A DNA stretch of 64,000 nucleotides from REEB52 sp964626905 (GCA_964626905.1 CAZVHA010000001.1:248001-312000), one strand, 5' to 3'. Positions 40,921 through 49,663 are shown, numbered from the stretch's first letter. A program made the numbers and translations. The notes: generated from the sequence alone by a model not told the origin.

Positions 40921-41704
40921 GGCGCTGATTAGAAATTTTCAAGAGAACGATGGAGTCTTTGTTTTTGATTCTGCAATAGATGGGACTCTTTCCACATATG
41001 ACGCTCATCACCTAAAGACCCTTGCTCGAGTAGAAGAAAACCACTTTTGGTTCCAGATGCGAAGGGATAAAATCTGTAAAACAGTTGAGCGCTATGTCCC
41101 CAAATCGGCAAGAATTCTCGAAATTGGAGGAGGGACGGGATTTGTCGCTTCCAAAATACAACAACTCGGGTTCAAAATTGCAATGGCGGATATCCATGCA
41201 GAAGGTTTTGAGTGGGCAAAAAATCGGGGGATTTCCCCACTCTATCAGTTTGATCTTTTCAATCCCCCTTTTGAAGCGGAATTCGACGTCATCTGTCTTT
41301 TTGATGTGTTGGAACATCTTCATGATCCTTTGCAAGCCATGACCTGTCTAAAAAGGATGCTAAAACCTCAAGGGACGTTGATCCTGACACTCCCCGCACA
41401 TATGTGGCTCTGGAGCCAATCAGATCTGATTGCAGGGCACGTTTGTAGATACACCAAGCGCAAACTTAAACAGCTTTGCGAGCAATCGCATCTACAACTT
41501 GTCCATGCTCGTTACTTTTTTACGGCCATTCTCCCCCTGCTCTTCTTAAGAAAATGGTCAAAAAAAGAAGCGAGCACTTTCGATCCTAAAATCTCTCCCT
41601 TTCTTAATACCCTCCTAGGAGCAATTACCCGCTCTGAATTTTACCTCGATCGGTTTTTACCCAATTTTGCCGGAGGTTCTCTATTAGCAGTGGCTAAATT
41701 GTAA
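40919..41704 (+). CDS. Class I SAM-dependent methyltransferase
   Basis: 261 residues, no signal peptide. Motif I ILEIGGGTGFVASKIQQLG (about 66-84), FDVICLFDVLEHLHDPLQA (motif II), LKPQGTLILTLPAHMWLWS (motif III). The shape LEHL...LPAHxWLWS and the C-terminal hydrophobic FFTAILPLLFLRK match methyltransferases found with polyprenyl-sugar glycosyltransferases. The ATG lies in the right arm of the upstream palindrome and no Shine-Dalgarno is seen, so translation could be controlled by the hairpin. Overlaps the convergent aminotransferase by 64 bases. Confidence 0.85.
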   Translation: MALIRNFQENDGVFVFDSAIDGTLSTYDAHHLKTLARVEENHFWFQMRRDKICKTVERYVPKSARILEIGGGTGFVASKIQQLGFKIAMADIHAEGFEWAKNRGISPLYQFDLFNPPFEAEFDVICLFDVLEHLHDPLQAMTCLKRMLKPQGTLILTLPAHMWLWSQSDLIAGHVCRYTKRKLKQLCEQSHLQLVHARYFFTAILPLLFLRKWSKKEASTFDPKISPFLNTLLGAITRSEFYLDRFLPNFAGGSLLAVAKL

Positions 41705-42840
41705 TCATAAAATGCTTCAACCTGCTGGGTGATGTAATGAACCTGTTCTAAGGTGAGATTGCAAAATAGAGGAAGCCTGACAAGACACCGACTATAGAAA
41801 TCACAATAGGGCAAGGCCCTGTTTCCGTGCTCTTTTCTATAAAAAGTGGAACGGTGAAGGGGTTGATAATGGGAAATAGCCATAATTCCCCTTTTTTTGA
41901 GAAATTCGATGAGCATTTGCCTTTCGCTAAAGGTTTTACACACGATATAAAATAGGTGCGCATTATTCGTCGCATAAGCTGGGAACTGCGGCAGCTGAAA
42001 ATGTCCAAGAGCTGCCAATGGCTGCAGTGCTTCTTGGTAAGCGTGCCAAATTTTTAACCGCTTTCTTTGGATGGTTTGTAATTCTTCTAGCTGTGCATAA
42101 AGAAATGCTGCAATCATATCTGAGGGGAGAAAGGAGGACCCGATGTCGACCCACGTATACTTAGCCACTTGTCCCCGGAAAAACTGGGAGCGATTTGTCC
42201 CTTTTTCTCGAATAATTTCTGCGCGCAAAACAAACTTTGGCTCATTGATAGCGAGCAGCCCCCCCTCCCCTGACGAGATGTTTTTTGTCTCATGAAAAGA
42301 AAAAGTCCCCAAATGTCCTATTTTTCCTAAGGGAATTCCTTTGTAATAGCTATCAATTCCATGCGCTGCATCTTCTACTACAAATAACTGATGCTCTTTA
42401 GCAAGCTGCATCAAAGGATCCATATCACAGGCCGCTCCAGCATAGTGAACAGGTACAATCACCTTGGTTTTTTTTGTGATCAAAGAGGGAATTTTAGAAA
42501 CATCGAGATTGGGATGATTGGGTGAGCTGTCTGCGAACACAATCTTGGCACCTCTCAACACAAATGCATTGGCTGTCGAAGGGAATGTAAATGAAGGGAC
42601 AATCACCTCATCTCCGGGGGCGATCCTCGTCAAAATAGCCGCCATCTCTAAGGCATCTGTACAAGAAGTAGTGAGGAGCGTTTTATGAAAACCAAAGGTC
42701 TCTTGAAAAAACTGCTGACATTTCTTTGTAAATACGCCATCTCCAGAAATTTTTCCCAGCCGGACTGCCTCAGAGATATAAGCGAGCTCTTTTCCAGCAA
42801 GGTAGGGTTGATTAAAAGGGATCGTAATCGACTCATCCAT
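41641..42840 (-). CDS. wecE: dTDP-4-oxo-6-deoxyhexose aminotransferase (DegT/DnrJ/EryC1 family)
   Basis: 399 residues, PLP enzyme. Closest in look to WecE/RffA, which makes dTDP-4-amino-4,6-dideoxygalactose: start FNQPYLAGKELAYI, GDGVFTKKCQ, TTSCTDALEMAA, EVIVPSFTFPSTANAFVL, DAAHGIDSYYKG, and the PLP lysine in SFHETKNISSGEGG. Adds amino groups to a nucleotide sugar for surface glycans. Its start overlaps the end of the upstream glycosyltransferase gene by 8 bases, forming a two-gene operon. Confidence 0.9.
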   Translation of the reverse strand: MDESITIPFNQPYLAGKELAYISEAVRLGKISGDGVFTKKCQQFFQETFGFHKTLLTTSCTDALEMAAILTRIAPGDEVIVPSFTFPSTANAFVLRGAKIVFADSSPNHPNLDVSKIPSLITKKTKVIVPVHYAGAACDMDPLMQLAKEHQLFVVEDAAHGIDSYYKGIPLGKIGHLGTFSFHETKNISSGEGGLLAINEPKFVLRAEIIREKGTNRSQFFRGQVAKYTWVDIGSSFLPSDMIAAFLYAQLEELQTIQRKRLKIWHAYQEALQPLAALGHFQLPQFPAYATNNAHLFYIVCKTFSERQMLIEFLKKRGIMAISHYQPLHRSTFYRKEHGNRALPYCDFYSRCLVRLPLFCNLTLEQVHYITQQVEAFYDYNLATANREPPAKLGKNRSR

Positions 42841-43753
42841 TGATTTTTCTATATATTAAGTAGGTTGGTTTTGCCTTGATACTCTCAAAAATTTTCCCAA
42901 CGTATAATCCTAGCACCCCAAGAGTAAAAATGATTACCCCAGAAAAAAAGGAGATCGAAACGATCAGGCTAGGGTACCCACTTACAGGGATAGTCCCCCT
43001 TAGAGCACGAAAAACAATACTCCCGGCGAAAACGAGGGCAAACAAAGAGATGAGCATCCCAAATCCAATCATCATTCTCAACAACTTATCGCTATAGACA
43101 AGCATCACATTGAGCGCGAGCCTAAATTTTTTGGCAAAACTATACGAGCTTTTACCTCGAGGTCTTTCTGCATGATCTACTAAAAGAGTTGTTTGTCGAA
43201 ACCCCACCCAATGAACCATGGCGGGGAAATATTGGATACTGCTCTGAATCTGTAACATCGGATCGATCGCTTTACGGTGATAAATGCCAAAATTGGCAAT
43301 AGAGCTGTCGTAGGTAATCCCGCTTAAAAAAGAGAGCCCATAATAAAAAAGCTTGGAAGCAAGAGATCTCCTTTGATTCCTTCTAGCCAAAACCACCTCA
43401 TAACCTTCTTGGGCTTTATGATACAAAGCGGGAATCTCTTCTGGGCGATCTTGCAGATCACAATCCATCACGACAACCCATTCTCCTGAAGCTGCTTCAA
43501 TTCCCGCGGCAATTGCCGCATGTTGTCCAAAATTGCGACTGAGTTGAACCCCTTTTATCCTCTCGTCCTTGAGACACCACTTTTCCACTTTTTCCCAAGA
43601 CCCATCGCGACTCCCATCCTCAACAAAAATGATCTCAAATGAGGAAGTGAGGGGCAAAATCTGGTCTAAAAGCCTGAGCACAAGCTCATCGATCAGCTCT
43701 TCCGCTTGATAAACGGGACTGACAATAGATAAGTGCACGGAAAATTGTTTCAC
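42833..43753 (-). CDS. Polyprenyl-phosphate glycosyltransferase (GT2, DPM1/GtrB/ArnC type)
   Basis: About 306 residues. GT-A domain: LSIVSPVYQAEELIDELV, IIFVEDGSRDGSWE, GVQLSRNFGQHAAIAAGIE, VVMDCDLQDRPEEIP (DxD), and GKSSYSFAKKFRLALNVM; then two C-terminal membrane helices. Transfers a sugar from a nucleotide to undecaprenyl phosphate, giving the lipid-linked donor that a GT-C enzyme, perhaps the fusion protein at 38346-40688, could use. The start is uncertain: GTG at 43753 chosen, with TTG at 43771 and GTG at 43738 also possible. Confidence 0.85.
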   Translation of the reverse strand: MKQFSVHLSIVSPVYQAEELIDELVLRLLDQILPLTSSFEIIFVEDGSRDGSWEKVEKWCLKDERIKGVQLSRNFGQHAAIAAGIEAASGEWVVVMDCDLQDRPEEIPALYHKAQEGYEVVLARRNQRRSLASKLFYYGLSFLSGITYDSSIANFGIYHRKAIDPMLQIQSSIQYFPAMVHWVGFRQTTLLVDHAERPRGKSSYSFAKKFRLALNVMLVYSDKLLRMMIGFGMLISLFALVFAGSIVFRALRGTIPVSGYPSLIVSISFFSGVIIFTLGVLGLYVGKIFESIKAKPTYLIYRKING

Positions 43754-43830
43754 AGCAAAGAAATATAACAAAACAATCCCCCCGTTTCAAGGATTGAAAT
43801 TTGTCCCTTTCTCTTTTAAGATATTGAGCA

Positions 43831-44379
43831 ATGACACTGCTCCATACGCAACGGCTGATCTTACGTCCCTGGCGCCCCTCCGATCTATTTCCTTTTGCGC
43901 AAATCAATGCAGACCCACAAGTAATGGAGTTTTATCCTGAGACGTTGAGCCAGATCCAAAGTGATGCCTTAGCAGAAAAGATCCAAAAGGATTTTGCAGA
44001 ACGGGGCTATGGATTTTGGGCCGTGGAGGTCCCCGGAGTTTCTGATTTTATTGGTTATATCGGACTTAATTATTGGAATTTGGAAGCTCCATTTGCTCCT
44101 TGTATTGATATTGGCTGGCGTCTTGGGTCTCCTTACTGGGGCAAAGGGTACGCAACAGAAGGGGCAAAAGCGGCACTTCACCATGGTTTTGAGATTCTAA
44201 AATTCCCCGAAATCGTCTCCATGGCTACGATCAAAAACATCCGTTCCCATCGCGTCATGCAGCGTTTAGGAATGACAAACGATCCTGCCGAAAACTTCCA
44301 GCACCCTAAACTGCCTCTAGGGCACCCTTTAAGCTGGCGTGTCCTCTACCGCTGCCGTCATGGGAAGGGATGCCGTTGA
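43831..44379 (+). CDS. GNAT acetyltransferase, RimJ/RimL type
   Basis: 182 residues. Pattern LHTQRLILRPWRPSDLFPFA at the start, GFWAVEV, DIGWRLGSPYWGKGYATEGA (acetyl-CoA loop R/Q-x-x-G-x-G/A), NIRSHRVMQRLGM near the end. N-acetylates a protein N-terminus or small molecule; the substrate is not predictable. ATG start. Ends one base before the convergent hydrolase gene. Confidence 0.85.
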   Translation: MTLLHTQRLILRPWRPSDLFPFAQINADPQVMEFYPETLSQIQSDALAEKIQKDFAERGYGFWAVEVPGVSDFIGYIGLNYWNLEAPFAPCIDIGWRLGSPYWGKGYATEGAKAALHHGFEILKFPEIVSMATIKNIRSHRVMQRLGMTNDPAENFQHPKLPLGHPLSWRVLYRCRHGKGCR

Positions 44380-45222
44380 TCAGAAGTTTTCTGCTAGGTG
44401 CGAGGTCGCTTCTTTGTACGTTTTGGGATCTTGGCTCACTTCTCTCCCCTTCTTTTCTTTACGGATCAAAACAAAGTGATCTGAAAGGAAATGGGCTAAA
44501 GCATGCACGCTTTCAATTGGGATCCAATCGTCGAGCTCTCCATGAATCGAATAGACGGGACAGTTGAGCTGTGCCAGGTCCTTTTTCATATCCATTTGAA
44601 GATAGGAATGCCAGTACTTATGTGAATAGCCAAAAGCTTTGAGTTCGGATTTAGGCGATTCGAGCGCCTGGGCAAATTCCCTCTTTGCCTGGACGAGAAA
44701 TCCGTGGATATACTGGGGGGTGTAACTGGAATTGACTAGGGAGCTTCGCAAAGAATAGAGTGTTTCGTCGAGTGGAGTCCAAGCACCCCCAGAACTAATG
44801 AGGACGATCGCTTGAAGTCCTTTGATTTTTGTGCCCAAATGGGCCCCAATTCTCCCCCCATCCCCTTGTCCGATGATTCCGATTTTGCCATTCCATTGAG
44901 ACACGGTAGTTTTGAGATTTTCATAGAATAAAACGTGATCGGCAAGGCGCTCCGTGAGCGTAGAGTTTTCAGGGTCACTCTCCCCTCCCCTTTTTTCTAA
45001 CGTAACAAGGCAAAATCCGCCCGCGGTCAAATCGCTTTGGATCATCTCATGCAAACGGAGTGCGCTCTCTTTTTGAGAACCTGGGATAAGAAATACAATC
45101 GGGTACGCTTCTTTTTGAGGTGGGTCGATATAGATGGCGAGAGCGCTCCCATCTTCTCTACTGAGTGAAATAGAATGTGTACAGTAAAGGGAGCTCACTG
45201 CTAAGATCAGCCAAAGGATCAT
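44380..45222 (-). CDS. Exported alpha/beta-hydrolase-like protein lacking the nucleophile serine
   Basis: 280 residues from ATG 45222 (the longer frame adds a poor 49-residue leader). Signal peptide about 1-16 (ILWLILAVSSLYCTH). Fold markers: IVFLIPGSQKESALRLHEMI, the elbow IGIIGQGDGGRIGAHLG, and VYSIHGELDDWIPI. In the elbow G118-Q-G120-D-G the usual catalytic Ser is Gly120, and no convincing His follows the acidic loop. So it is probably not a standard hydrolase: binding protein, or a different chemistry. Close relatives with GxSDGG at this site are common, which is why the replacement is notable. Confidence 0.75.
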   Translation of the reverse strand: MILWLILAVSSLYCTHSISLSREDGSALAIYIDPPQKEAYPIVFLIPGSQKESALRLHEMIQSDLTAGGFCLVTLEKRGGESDPENSTLTERLADHVLFYENLKTTVSQWNGKIGIIGQGDGGRIGAHLGTKIKGLQAIVLISSGGAWTPLDETLYSLRSSLVNSSYTPQYIHGFLVQAKREFAQALESPKSELKAFGYSHKYWHSYLQMDMKKDLAQLNCPVYSIHGELDDWIPIESVHALAHFLSDHFVLIRKEKKGREVSQDPKTYKEATSHLAENF

Positions 45223-45253
45223 ACGTAGACTTATAACATATAGATTTTTTTTT

Positions 45254-45550
45254 ATGGCAAGAGATTTAGCCTTTCTTGAAGCGAGGGGCGACACAGTTGA
45301 AAACCTAAAGGCGATGCAGCTCAGTTTGATCCGTTCCATTGATGGGGGGATGATCGATCTAGAAGACACCTACTATAATCAGGTGCTCTTTCTCATCGAC
45401 GAAGCCTCCCTTTCCAAAAGCTGGGATGAACTCATGGAAGTGATCTCAAAGGCGAAAACTCTCGAAGTAGATATTGCTGCATGGCTCGCAGGCCATGGGC
45501 AAACATCTTTATCTCTCCCGTGGCCCCGCCCGCCGAAAAAGGGCGAGTAG
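45254..45550 (+). CDS. Small conserved-looking hypothetical protein
   Basis: 98 residues, acidic and helical (FLEARGDTVENLKAMQLSL, WDELMEVISKAKTLEVDI). No signal or membrane segment and no family recognised. The ATG lies 31 bases from the divergent hydrolase gene. The last 14 codons overlap the convergent RNA methyltransferase gene. Confidence 0.6.
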   Translation: MARDLAFLEARGDTVENLKAMQLSLIRSIDGGMIDLEDTYYNQVLFLIDEASLSKSWDELMEVISKAKTLEVDIAAWLAGHGQTSLSLPWPRPPKKGE

Positions 45551-46255
45551 CGCGCTGATCGCCTGCGCGACGTTGAGGGAGGCGATTTTCCCCGCCATAG
45601 GGAGGTAGATGGAGCGGTCCGCCTTTTTTCTTAAAAGCGGCTGTATCCCCTCCCCTTCCGATCCGGCAATGAGGACCGTTTTTGGCGAAAAAGAAAAGGT
45701 GTAGGCTGACTCTGCTTTTGAATCGAGAAGCGTCGCCACAATTTCAAAGCCCGCCTCTTTAAACTGATCCACCGCCTGGGCGAGATTGGAAATGCGAATG
45801 AGGGGAATCAATTCACTTGCCCCCGAACTCGCCTTTGCAACAACGGGCGTCACATCGCAGCCCCGATTTTTAGACCAAGCGACGCCGTCAATCCCAAAGC
45901 ACTCAGCAGAGCGGAGGAGCGCCCCAAAATTTTGCGGATCAAAGATTTGATCGAGCATGAGCACAAACGCTTGCTCTCTTTCTTCTTTGAGAAATTCCCT
46001 CACATCCAAAAAAGTTCTCCCTTGAATATGAGCAACCCACATTTGATGAGAATCGGACCCAGCCATCTGATCCAAAACTTTTTCAACGACAAATATAATG
46101 GGGATGTTCATCTCTTTGATCTTCTCGAAGAGAGGCCCCTTTTTCCCCTGAACTGTGAATACTTTTAAAATCTTTTTCGGCGCGTGTTTTAAAAGTTCTT
46201 CAAGAGCATGAACTCCCATGACGAGTTGATCTTTGGGGGGCCATTTTTGATTCAT
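45509..46255 (-). CDS. rlmB: SPOUT-class RNA 2'-O-methyltransferase (TrmH/RlmB type)
   Basis: 248 residues. N-terminal substrate-binding part starts MGVHALEELLKHAPKKI, and the C-terminal knotted domain shows motif 1 FVLMLDQIFDPQNFGALLRSAE cut as DQIFDPQNFGALLRS, motif 2 VLIAGSEGEGIQPLL, motif 3 IYLPMAGKIASLNVAQAI. RlmB methylates G2251 of 23S rRNA; TrmH/SpoU relatives act on tRNA or other rRNA sites, so the exact target is open. ATG at 46255 lies right after the stop of the beta-barrel gene, in the same operon. Confidence 0.85.
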   Translation of the reverse strand: MNQKWPPKDQLVMGVHALEELLKHAPKKILKVFTVQGKKGPLFEKIKEMNIPIIFVVEKVLDQMAGSDSHQMWVAHIQGRTFLDVREFLKEEREQAFVLMLDQIFDPQNFGALLRSAECFGIDGVAWSKNRGCDVTPVVAKASSGASELIPLIRISNLAQAVDQFKEAGFEIVATLLDSKAESAYTFSFSPKTVLIAGSEGEGIQPLLRKKADRSIYLPMAGKIASLNVAQAISALLALFRRAGPRER

Positions 46256-46256
46256 A

Positions 46257-47042
46257 TCAAAACTGCCTCGAAATTTGTCCCCAGCCCGATACGGGGGTCC
46301 AGCGGAGTTTAAACTTCTGCGAAAAATCGCCTCTCCCCGCACTCGAAATAGAGGCATCGACGACCCGAGTTGAAAAATACTGGATCTCTGCTCCGAGCCC
46401 TAAGCACCACAAAGATTTGAGTTTCCACTCAATCGACGCCCACCCCGTTTGCCCCCCATTTCCCCCCGAACTTGTTTTCAACGACTGCCGATTCGGATTG
46501 AAAAAGACAGTGTGGACCCGATTGTGCATTAAGTTGTAGGCGTAGCCCGCCGTTAAAATAACGGGACCCATAGTTTCAAAACTGAACTGCCCCCCAAAGA
46601 AAAAGCCGTTCCAGACCTGCCGGAATGTCCCCGCTCCCCCGCTTCGCCTCAGCTCCTCAAAATAGCCCGAATAGCCAATCAGAGGGGTTAAAATCACCTT
46701 GTAGAGCCTCCCTGCAGTCAAATTCACCGCATAGCCAAAATAGCCCGACGCATCTGCCGTCCATCCGCTAGAAGTGATCGCGCTCGTCCCAAACGTTCCA
46801 TAGGCACCCCGCAAAAAAAAACTGAGGTCCCGATGGATCACCTTGAGGGTAAGGCCATTGATCCAGTATTCGACATCGCGAAAGAGTTCGCTAAAGTTGA
46901 GCGTTGGTGGCGTTCCCGGATCTTGGATATGCCAGTGGATCCGATCATTTCGGTACCCGGAAAAAATTTCCCACCTGAGCGGCTCATTCACTGTCGCAAA
47001 AAGGGCGCACTGAAAAACTAAACAATAAAAAAAGAATCTCAT
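46257..47042 (-). CDS. Predicted outer-membrane beta-barrel protein
   Basis: 261 residues. Signal peptide 1-16 (FFFYCLVFQCALFA), then alternating polar/hydrophobic strands rich in Gly, Tyr and Trp, and a C-terminal Phe (QISRQF), the usual signal for the Bam machinery. Strand-like pieces include GYRNDRIHWHI, LFRDVEYWINGLTL and MGPVILTAGYAYNLM. No porin family recognised. ATG overlaps the stop of the SET gene (ATGA), an unlikely partner, so operon structure rather than function may link them. Confidence 0.75.
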   Translation of the reverse strand: MRFFFYCLVFQCALFATVNEPLRWEIFSGYRNDRIHWHIQDPGTPPTLNFSELFRDVEYWINGLTLKVIHRDLSFFLRGAYGTFGTSAITSSGWTADASGYFGYAVNLTAGRLYKVILTPLIGYSGYFEELRRSGGAGTFRQVWNGFFFGGQFSFETMGPVILTAGYAYNLMHNRVHTVFFNPNRQSLKTSSGGNGGQTGWASIEWKLKSLWCLGLGAEIQYFSTRVVDASISSAGRGDFSQKFKLRWTPVSGWGQISRQF

Positions 47043-47638
47043 AATGGAGTAGGCTTTACCCGTTTGGCCCAATAATCGGGCCCGTAATCGTAGCACAGCT
47101 GCGCATCTTTGGCAATCGCCTCTTTTGTATAGAGGATCACATGGCTTTGATTGTCAAATGTCGCCAATGTCGATTCGAGATTGGGAGCATTGCTGTGATT
47201 GATGTAACGGGCAAGCCCTCCTTGCTCTGCTGCATCAATTGTATAGAGGGAGCGCTCCCCGTGCGTTACGAGATATTCAAAGCAGTAACTATTTTTTTCA
47301 TCGCTTTTTTGCCTTTTTCGCACCTTCCCGGCGTATTCGGCAATGAAGCGCATTTTTTTCAAGGGTGCAAGGGCAAAAACCCCCCATCCGAGGTCCGCAT
47401 TGATATATCGGATCGCCACTTTAGGCTCCTGGGATGTCAAGATCTCTTTTTTAAAATATTGCCCGAGCCAAAGTTGCTCGAATGTCAGCTCGCCTTTCGC
47501 GTGCAGCTTTTCTACAAGGCGATGGATCTTGAGGGGGATTTGAGGCTCCTCAAATTGGAGAAGAGAGACCCATTTGGCACCGGTGAGTTTCTCAAATTCT
47601 TCGAGGGTGAGAATTTTCCCCTCTTTTTCAAAAATCAT
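47039..47638 (-). CDS. SET-domain protein (protein lysine methyltransferase)
   Basis: 199 residues. SET core: ADLGWGVFALAPLKKMRFIA, EYAGKV, then ARYINHSNAPNLES (SAM and lysine channel) and the catalytic Tyr region CYDYGPDYW. Chlamydial SET proteins such as NUE of C. trachomatis methylate histones, including the bacterium's Hc proteins; a similar role is inference. Overlaps the next SET gene's stop by 4 bases. The two differ in the N-terminal part, the present one lacking ankyrin-like repeats. Confidence 0.9.
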   Translation of the reverse strand: MIFEKEGKILTLEEFEKLTGAKWVSLLQFEEPQIPLKIHRLVEKLHAKGELTFEQLWLGQYFKKEILTSQEPKVAIRYINADLGWGVFALAPLKKMRFIAEYAGKVRKRQKSDEKNSYCFEYLVTHGERSLYTIDAAEQGGLARYINHSNAPNLESTLATFDNQSHVILYTKEAIAKDAQLCYDYGPDYWAKRVKPTPL

Positions 47639-48579
47639 TGCTCAAATTTCTTCGGGGGTTTGGGATGGTGTTTCCAAAAATAGGTGCCGTAATCGAATGT
47701 GAGCTGAGAACCTTCTGGAATTTCTTTCAAAGAGATCAAGACCATCCGGGGAATCCCCCTCCAGTAGATCGACTGAAGCCCCAAGTTGGGCGATGCGCTG
47801 TGATTGATCCACCTGCTAAAATTCCCCTTCTTTTCAGCATCGATACAAAAATTCTTCTTTCCTCCCCATACAGTATAGCGGACGCAATACCTTTTTTCCA
47901 AAAGCTCCTTTGCCGATTTTTGAAAAACTTCCCCTGTATACTCGCCGACAAAGGTACAGGGGGTAATTTTTTGATTCGCAAAAACTCCATAACCCACATC
48001 GGAATCGATCCAGCGAACTGAAATGGGCGGATGAACTCCTTTGCGCACTTCTTTATCGAAATAGATCCCCATCCAAATTTTCTCCGAAGGGATAAGATCG
48101 TGATTTTTTGCCTTAGCCACAATCCCAATCACCTCTTGCATCTGCTCTTTCGTCTCAAAAACGGGCGAATTGAGATATTCAAACCCCGGCAATGGAGGAA
48201 AATCGGAAAAGGGTTCCCCCTCTTGGACTGGGGACAATTGTGCAATCGCCCTCTTGTTGTTCATCAATTTCGCAAAGTCCATCGGGCTTAATCCAAACTG
48301 ATCTCTTCGGGATTTCAAAAATGGCTCATCTTTGAGCTGTTCAATCAGATCGAACTGCTCTTCTAAAACAGCCAAATGAAGGAGCGTTTTCAACTCTTTT
48401 TTTGACGCTAAACGGGATAAGTTGAGTGGATTTTCCACTCTCTTCTTAAACTTATCCCAACCAATCTTTTTTTGAGCCACTTGATCGAGAAGCACCTGCA
48501 TAGCCCTCTCTTCTGACTCATCCTTTAAAAAGGAGCCCGTTTTGGGAAACGATAAAACTTGTTCCAGACAACACCTCAA
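47635..48579 (-). CDS. SET-domain protein with ankyrin-like N-terminus
   Basis: 314 residues if translated from TTG 48579; an ATG at 48501 with GAGAGGG upstream is a good alternative. Residues about 60-115 (KTLLHLAVLEEQFDLIEQLK, DQFGLSPMDFAKLMNNKRA) form one or two ankyrin-type repeats. SET core: DSDVGYGVFANQKITPCTFV, GEYTGEV, SRWINHSASPNLGLQ, FDYGTYFW. Looks like the parent or sister of the adjoining SET gene. Promoter and a small leader frame lie upstream. Confidence 0.85.
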   Translation of the reverse strand: MRCCLEQVLSFPKTGSFLKDESEERAMQVLLDQVAQKKIGWDKFKKRVENPLNLSRLASKKELKTLLHLAVLEEQFDLIEQLKDEPFLKSRRDQFGLSPMDFAKLMNNKRAIAQLSPVQEGEPFSDFPPLPGFEYLNSPVFETKEQMQEVIGIVAKAKNHDLIPSEKIWMGIYFDKEVRKGVHPPISVRWIDSDVGYGVFANQKITPCTFVGEYTGEVFQKSAKELLEKRYCVRYTVWGGKKNFCIDAEKKGNFSRWINHSASPNLGLQSIYWRGIPRMVLISLKEIPEGSQLTFDYGTYFWKHHPKPPKKFEQ

Positions 48580-48616
48580 ACTAAGAGATGTTGTATTAAC
48601 ACGTAGGTGTGCTCGA

Positions 48617-48781
48617 TTACAAGCGTTTTTTTCTTTTTTTCAGGTTTGAAGGGGGAAAACGGAAGGAGAAAGGATAAAAATGGGGGCCTTTATTCCCGAT
48701 AATGGGACGGTATAAAAATCCAAAGCCGAGCCCCTTTGATACATCGAGAACCGTGACTGAGCTTTCCGATTTCTTTTCCAT
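48617..48781 (-). CDS. Possible 54-residue leader protein before the SET operon
   Basis: Starts MEKKSESSVTVLDVSKG and ends with a basic tail (LKKRKKRL). The ATG has GAGG six bases upstream and lies about 15 bases behind the expected start of a consensus promoter. No family known. The coding look is weak, so it may be only a translated leader, but promoter, ribosome site and frame agree. Confidence 0.4.
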   Translation of the reverse strand: MEKKSESSVTVLDVSKGLGFGFLYRPIIGNKGPHFYPFSFRFPPSNLKKRKKRL

Positions 48782-48801
48782 TTTTTGCCTCGCGCACAAG
48801 T

Positions 48802-48830
48802 AGTATAGTCAAAAACAGGATCCTTTTCAA
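48802..48830 (-). promoter_or_regulatory. Strong promoter upstream of the SET operon
   Basis: Minus strand: TTGAAA, exactly 17 bases, TATACT. Faces the small leader frame, the two SET genes, the beta-barrel gene and rlmB, all in the same direction with overlapping or short junctions. Confidence 0.75.
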
Positions 48831-48958
48831 CAAAAATAATGATTATACCCCTCGTCCCGGATGCAAATGATTCCAGAAAAATAAAAAAAATTCTTGATGC
48901 TGCAAGAGGATATAAATTTCCTGTAAAAAATACGAAGTTCCCGTTATCTTAAGTGGTT

Positions 48959-49663
48959 ATGTTTGATTTAGTCGAAGACCGATCAACAGGTGCGGGAGTC
49001 AGCGCGCCCCCATCTGTCACCATTGTTATTTTGTTGGGCCCTCCGGGAGCGGGAAAAGGGACACATGCTCCCGTATTGAGCAGAAAATTAAATATTCCCC
49101 ACATTTCGACGGGCGATCTTTTTCGGGAAAACATCAAAAACCACACTCCTTTAGGCGTAGAGGCCAAAAGTTTTATCAATCGGGGCTGTTTAGCGCCCGA
49201 TCCTCTCGTTCTGGATATGTTGTTCCATCGCCTCGCAAAATCAGATTGTAAAAACGGCTATATTCTCGACGGATTCCCCCGAACACTAGCCCAGGCACAG
49301 AGGTTCGAAGAGAAGATCCTAGATTCTAGCTCTTTAGTGGTGCTCAATTTGAATATTTCGGATGAAAAGATCATCGAGCGCATTTCAGGGAGAATTAGCT
49401 GCAAGGGGTGCACTAAAACCTATCACAAAAAATATGATCCCCCAAAAGAAAAGAGCTGTTCCCATTGCGGCTCAGAGCTGTTTCAAAGAGATGATGACAG
49501 CGCTGAAGTGGTCGCAAAGCGCCTTGAGGTTTACCGAGAAGAGACAAAACCTTTGATTCAGTACTACGGGGAAAAAAAGGGGGTTTTGAGACAGATCAAC
49601 AGCGAAGAGGAAAAGAGCGCAGTCTCGCAAAGCTGTCTTCTAAATTTTCTCAGCGTAGTGTAA
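48959..49663 (+). CDS. adk: Adenylate kinase (zinc-type LID)
   Basis: AMP + ATP to 2 ADP. 234 residues from the ATG, with about 20 extra residues before the usual start. Walker A GPPGAGKGT (27-35), AMP site ISTGDLFRENI, catalytic DGFPRTLAQAQ, and a four-Cys LID (C148, C151, C167, C170) expected to hold Zn. The last 25 residues run over the convergent SulP gene. No Shine-Dalgarno is evident; GTG two codons earlier is also possible. Confidence 0.9.
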   Translation: MFDLVEDRSTGAGVSAPPSVTIVILLGPPGAGKGTHAPVLSRKLNIPHISTGDLFRENIKNHTPLGVEAKSFINRGCLAPDPLVLDMLFHRLAKSDCKNGYILDGFPRTLAQAQRFEEKILDSSSLVVLNLNISDEKIIERISGRISCKGCTKTYHKKYDPPKEKSCSHCGSELFQRDDDSAEVVAKRLEVYREETKPLIQYYGEKKGVLRQINSEEEKSAVSQSCLLNFLSVV

